A stretch of 51,707 nt of DNA from Spirirestis rafaelensis WJT71-NPBG6 (lineage in GTDB: Bacteria; Cyanobacteriota; Cyanobacteriia; Cyanobacteriales; Nostocaceae): the NCBI GenBank assembly GCA_019359015.1, contig JAHHID010000054.1, positions 1 to 51,707 on the forward strand. Direction: 5' to 3'. Below the pieces are notes generated by a model. It did no database searches and was not told the DNA's origin. It worked only from the letters and a program-made list of their open reading frames with translations. Position numbers and translations under genes: made by a program. This document shows positions 51,583-51,707 of this stretch, one piece after another (within the stretch, counting starts at the first letter, position 1; each line of letters starts with the position of its first letter).

Positions 51583-51707
51583 GTGCGACTCGTTCTAGCG
51601 TAAATTCATAGCGCTAGGTGAGAACGTCGGAGTGAACTCCGATATTCCATAACTGATTTTTGGATGTAGGTGCAAGTCCTACCCTTTAAAGGATAAGTGA
51701 CTCCCGA
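51583..51707 (+). mobile_element. 5' end of a group II intron
   Basis: Begins GTGCGACTCGTTCTAGCG, with the GUGCG 5' consensus of group II introns. It is followed by the first domain I stems: CGTTC/GAACG and TAGCG/CGCTA, then the hairpin TCGGAGT-GAA-CTCCGA. It lies exactly where the protease frame loses homology. The intron-encoded protein and 3' end are beyond the window. Confidence 0.75.

Noticed and set aside
51077-51603. Two separate small proteins (51077-51379 and 51382-51603)
   Set aside because: Together they form the N-terminus and PDZ domain of one S41 protease split by a one-base shift, and the second frame runs into intron sequence.

Overview
The window reads as chromosomal DNA of a filamentous, Nostoc-like cyanobacterium. 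The signs are many copies of the HIP1 octamer GCGATCGC, heptameric short tandem repeats, hairpin-type small dispersed repeats, two-component proteins and an Omp85/LpxB-like envelope set whose best matches from memory are cyanobacterial. Gene calls rest on translated motifs and families recalled from memory; no database search was possible.

Layout. 1-120 is the right-end scar of an IS200/IS605-type element. 0.4-3.1 kb holds a cytochrome-b-like membrane protein and a convergent Na+/H+ antiporter. 3.1-6.7 kb is accessory debris: two copies of a palindromic element (one broken by small repeats), a single tRNA-Glu, a truncated integrase, a broken membrane protein and an intact antitoxin/toxin pair with a palindromic operator. 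6.7-9.4 kb encodes a GAF sensor kinase whose phospho-acceptor His is replaced, plus an SRPBCC protein. 10.2-12 kb has a ribbon-helix-helix protein, an HNH nuclease behind a structured leader with a terminator, and an unknown protein.

The centrepiece is 12.74-15.91 kb: a long tRNA array with about 27 tRNA or tRNA-like units on the + strand, mostly one per anticodon, with a 211-residue protein gene in the middle. Such arrays are known from Anabaena PCC 7120 and relatives, where they are reported to be mostly silent and induced when translation is impaired. Unusual here: hairpin repeats sit inside the T-loop of three tRNA genes at exactly the same position (nucleotide 55), a tRNA-Leu appears to carry about 107 nt of 7-nt repeats in its variable region, and several other units keep their stems but have lost the D-loop GG and the T-loop UUC.

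16.5-21 kb is a stress block: a small exported protein, Dps, a ChaB-domain protein, the TIGR02587/TIGR02588 pair, CsbD and GlsB/YeaQ. 21-30 kb carries KptA, a monooxygenase-like protein, a PLP ammonia-lyase, tandem acetyltransferases (the second split by an insertion sequence with a 6-bp target duplication), two AAA+ ATPases and remnants including an internally deleted RNA ligase. 30.6-37.8 kb is a two-component cluster of three kinases and three response regulators plus a DUF2294 protein. 37.9-43.4 kb holds an LpxB-related protein, Omp85 and a Ser/Thr kinase. 43.5-51.7 kb contains an AraC regulator, an amidase and a Rieske oxygenase whose upstream regions share a 38-nt element, a deletion that fuses two divergent genes head to head, a Uma2 nuclease, and finally a frameshifted S41 protease interrupted by the 5' end of a group II intron that runs off the window.

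The strongest theme is repeat-driven remodelling: short hairpin repeats, heptamers, HIP1, IS elements and an intron have entered RNA genes, promoters and coding sequence, and roughly a dozen genes are broken.
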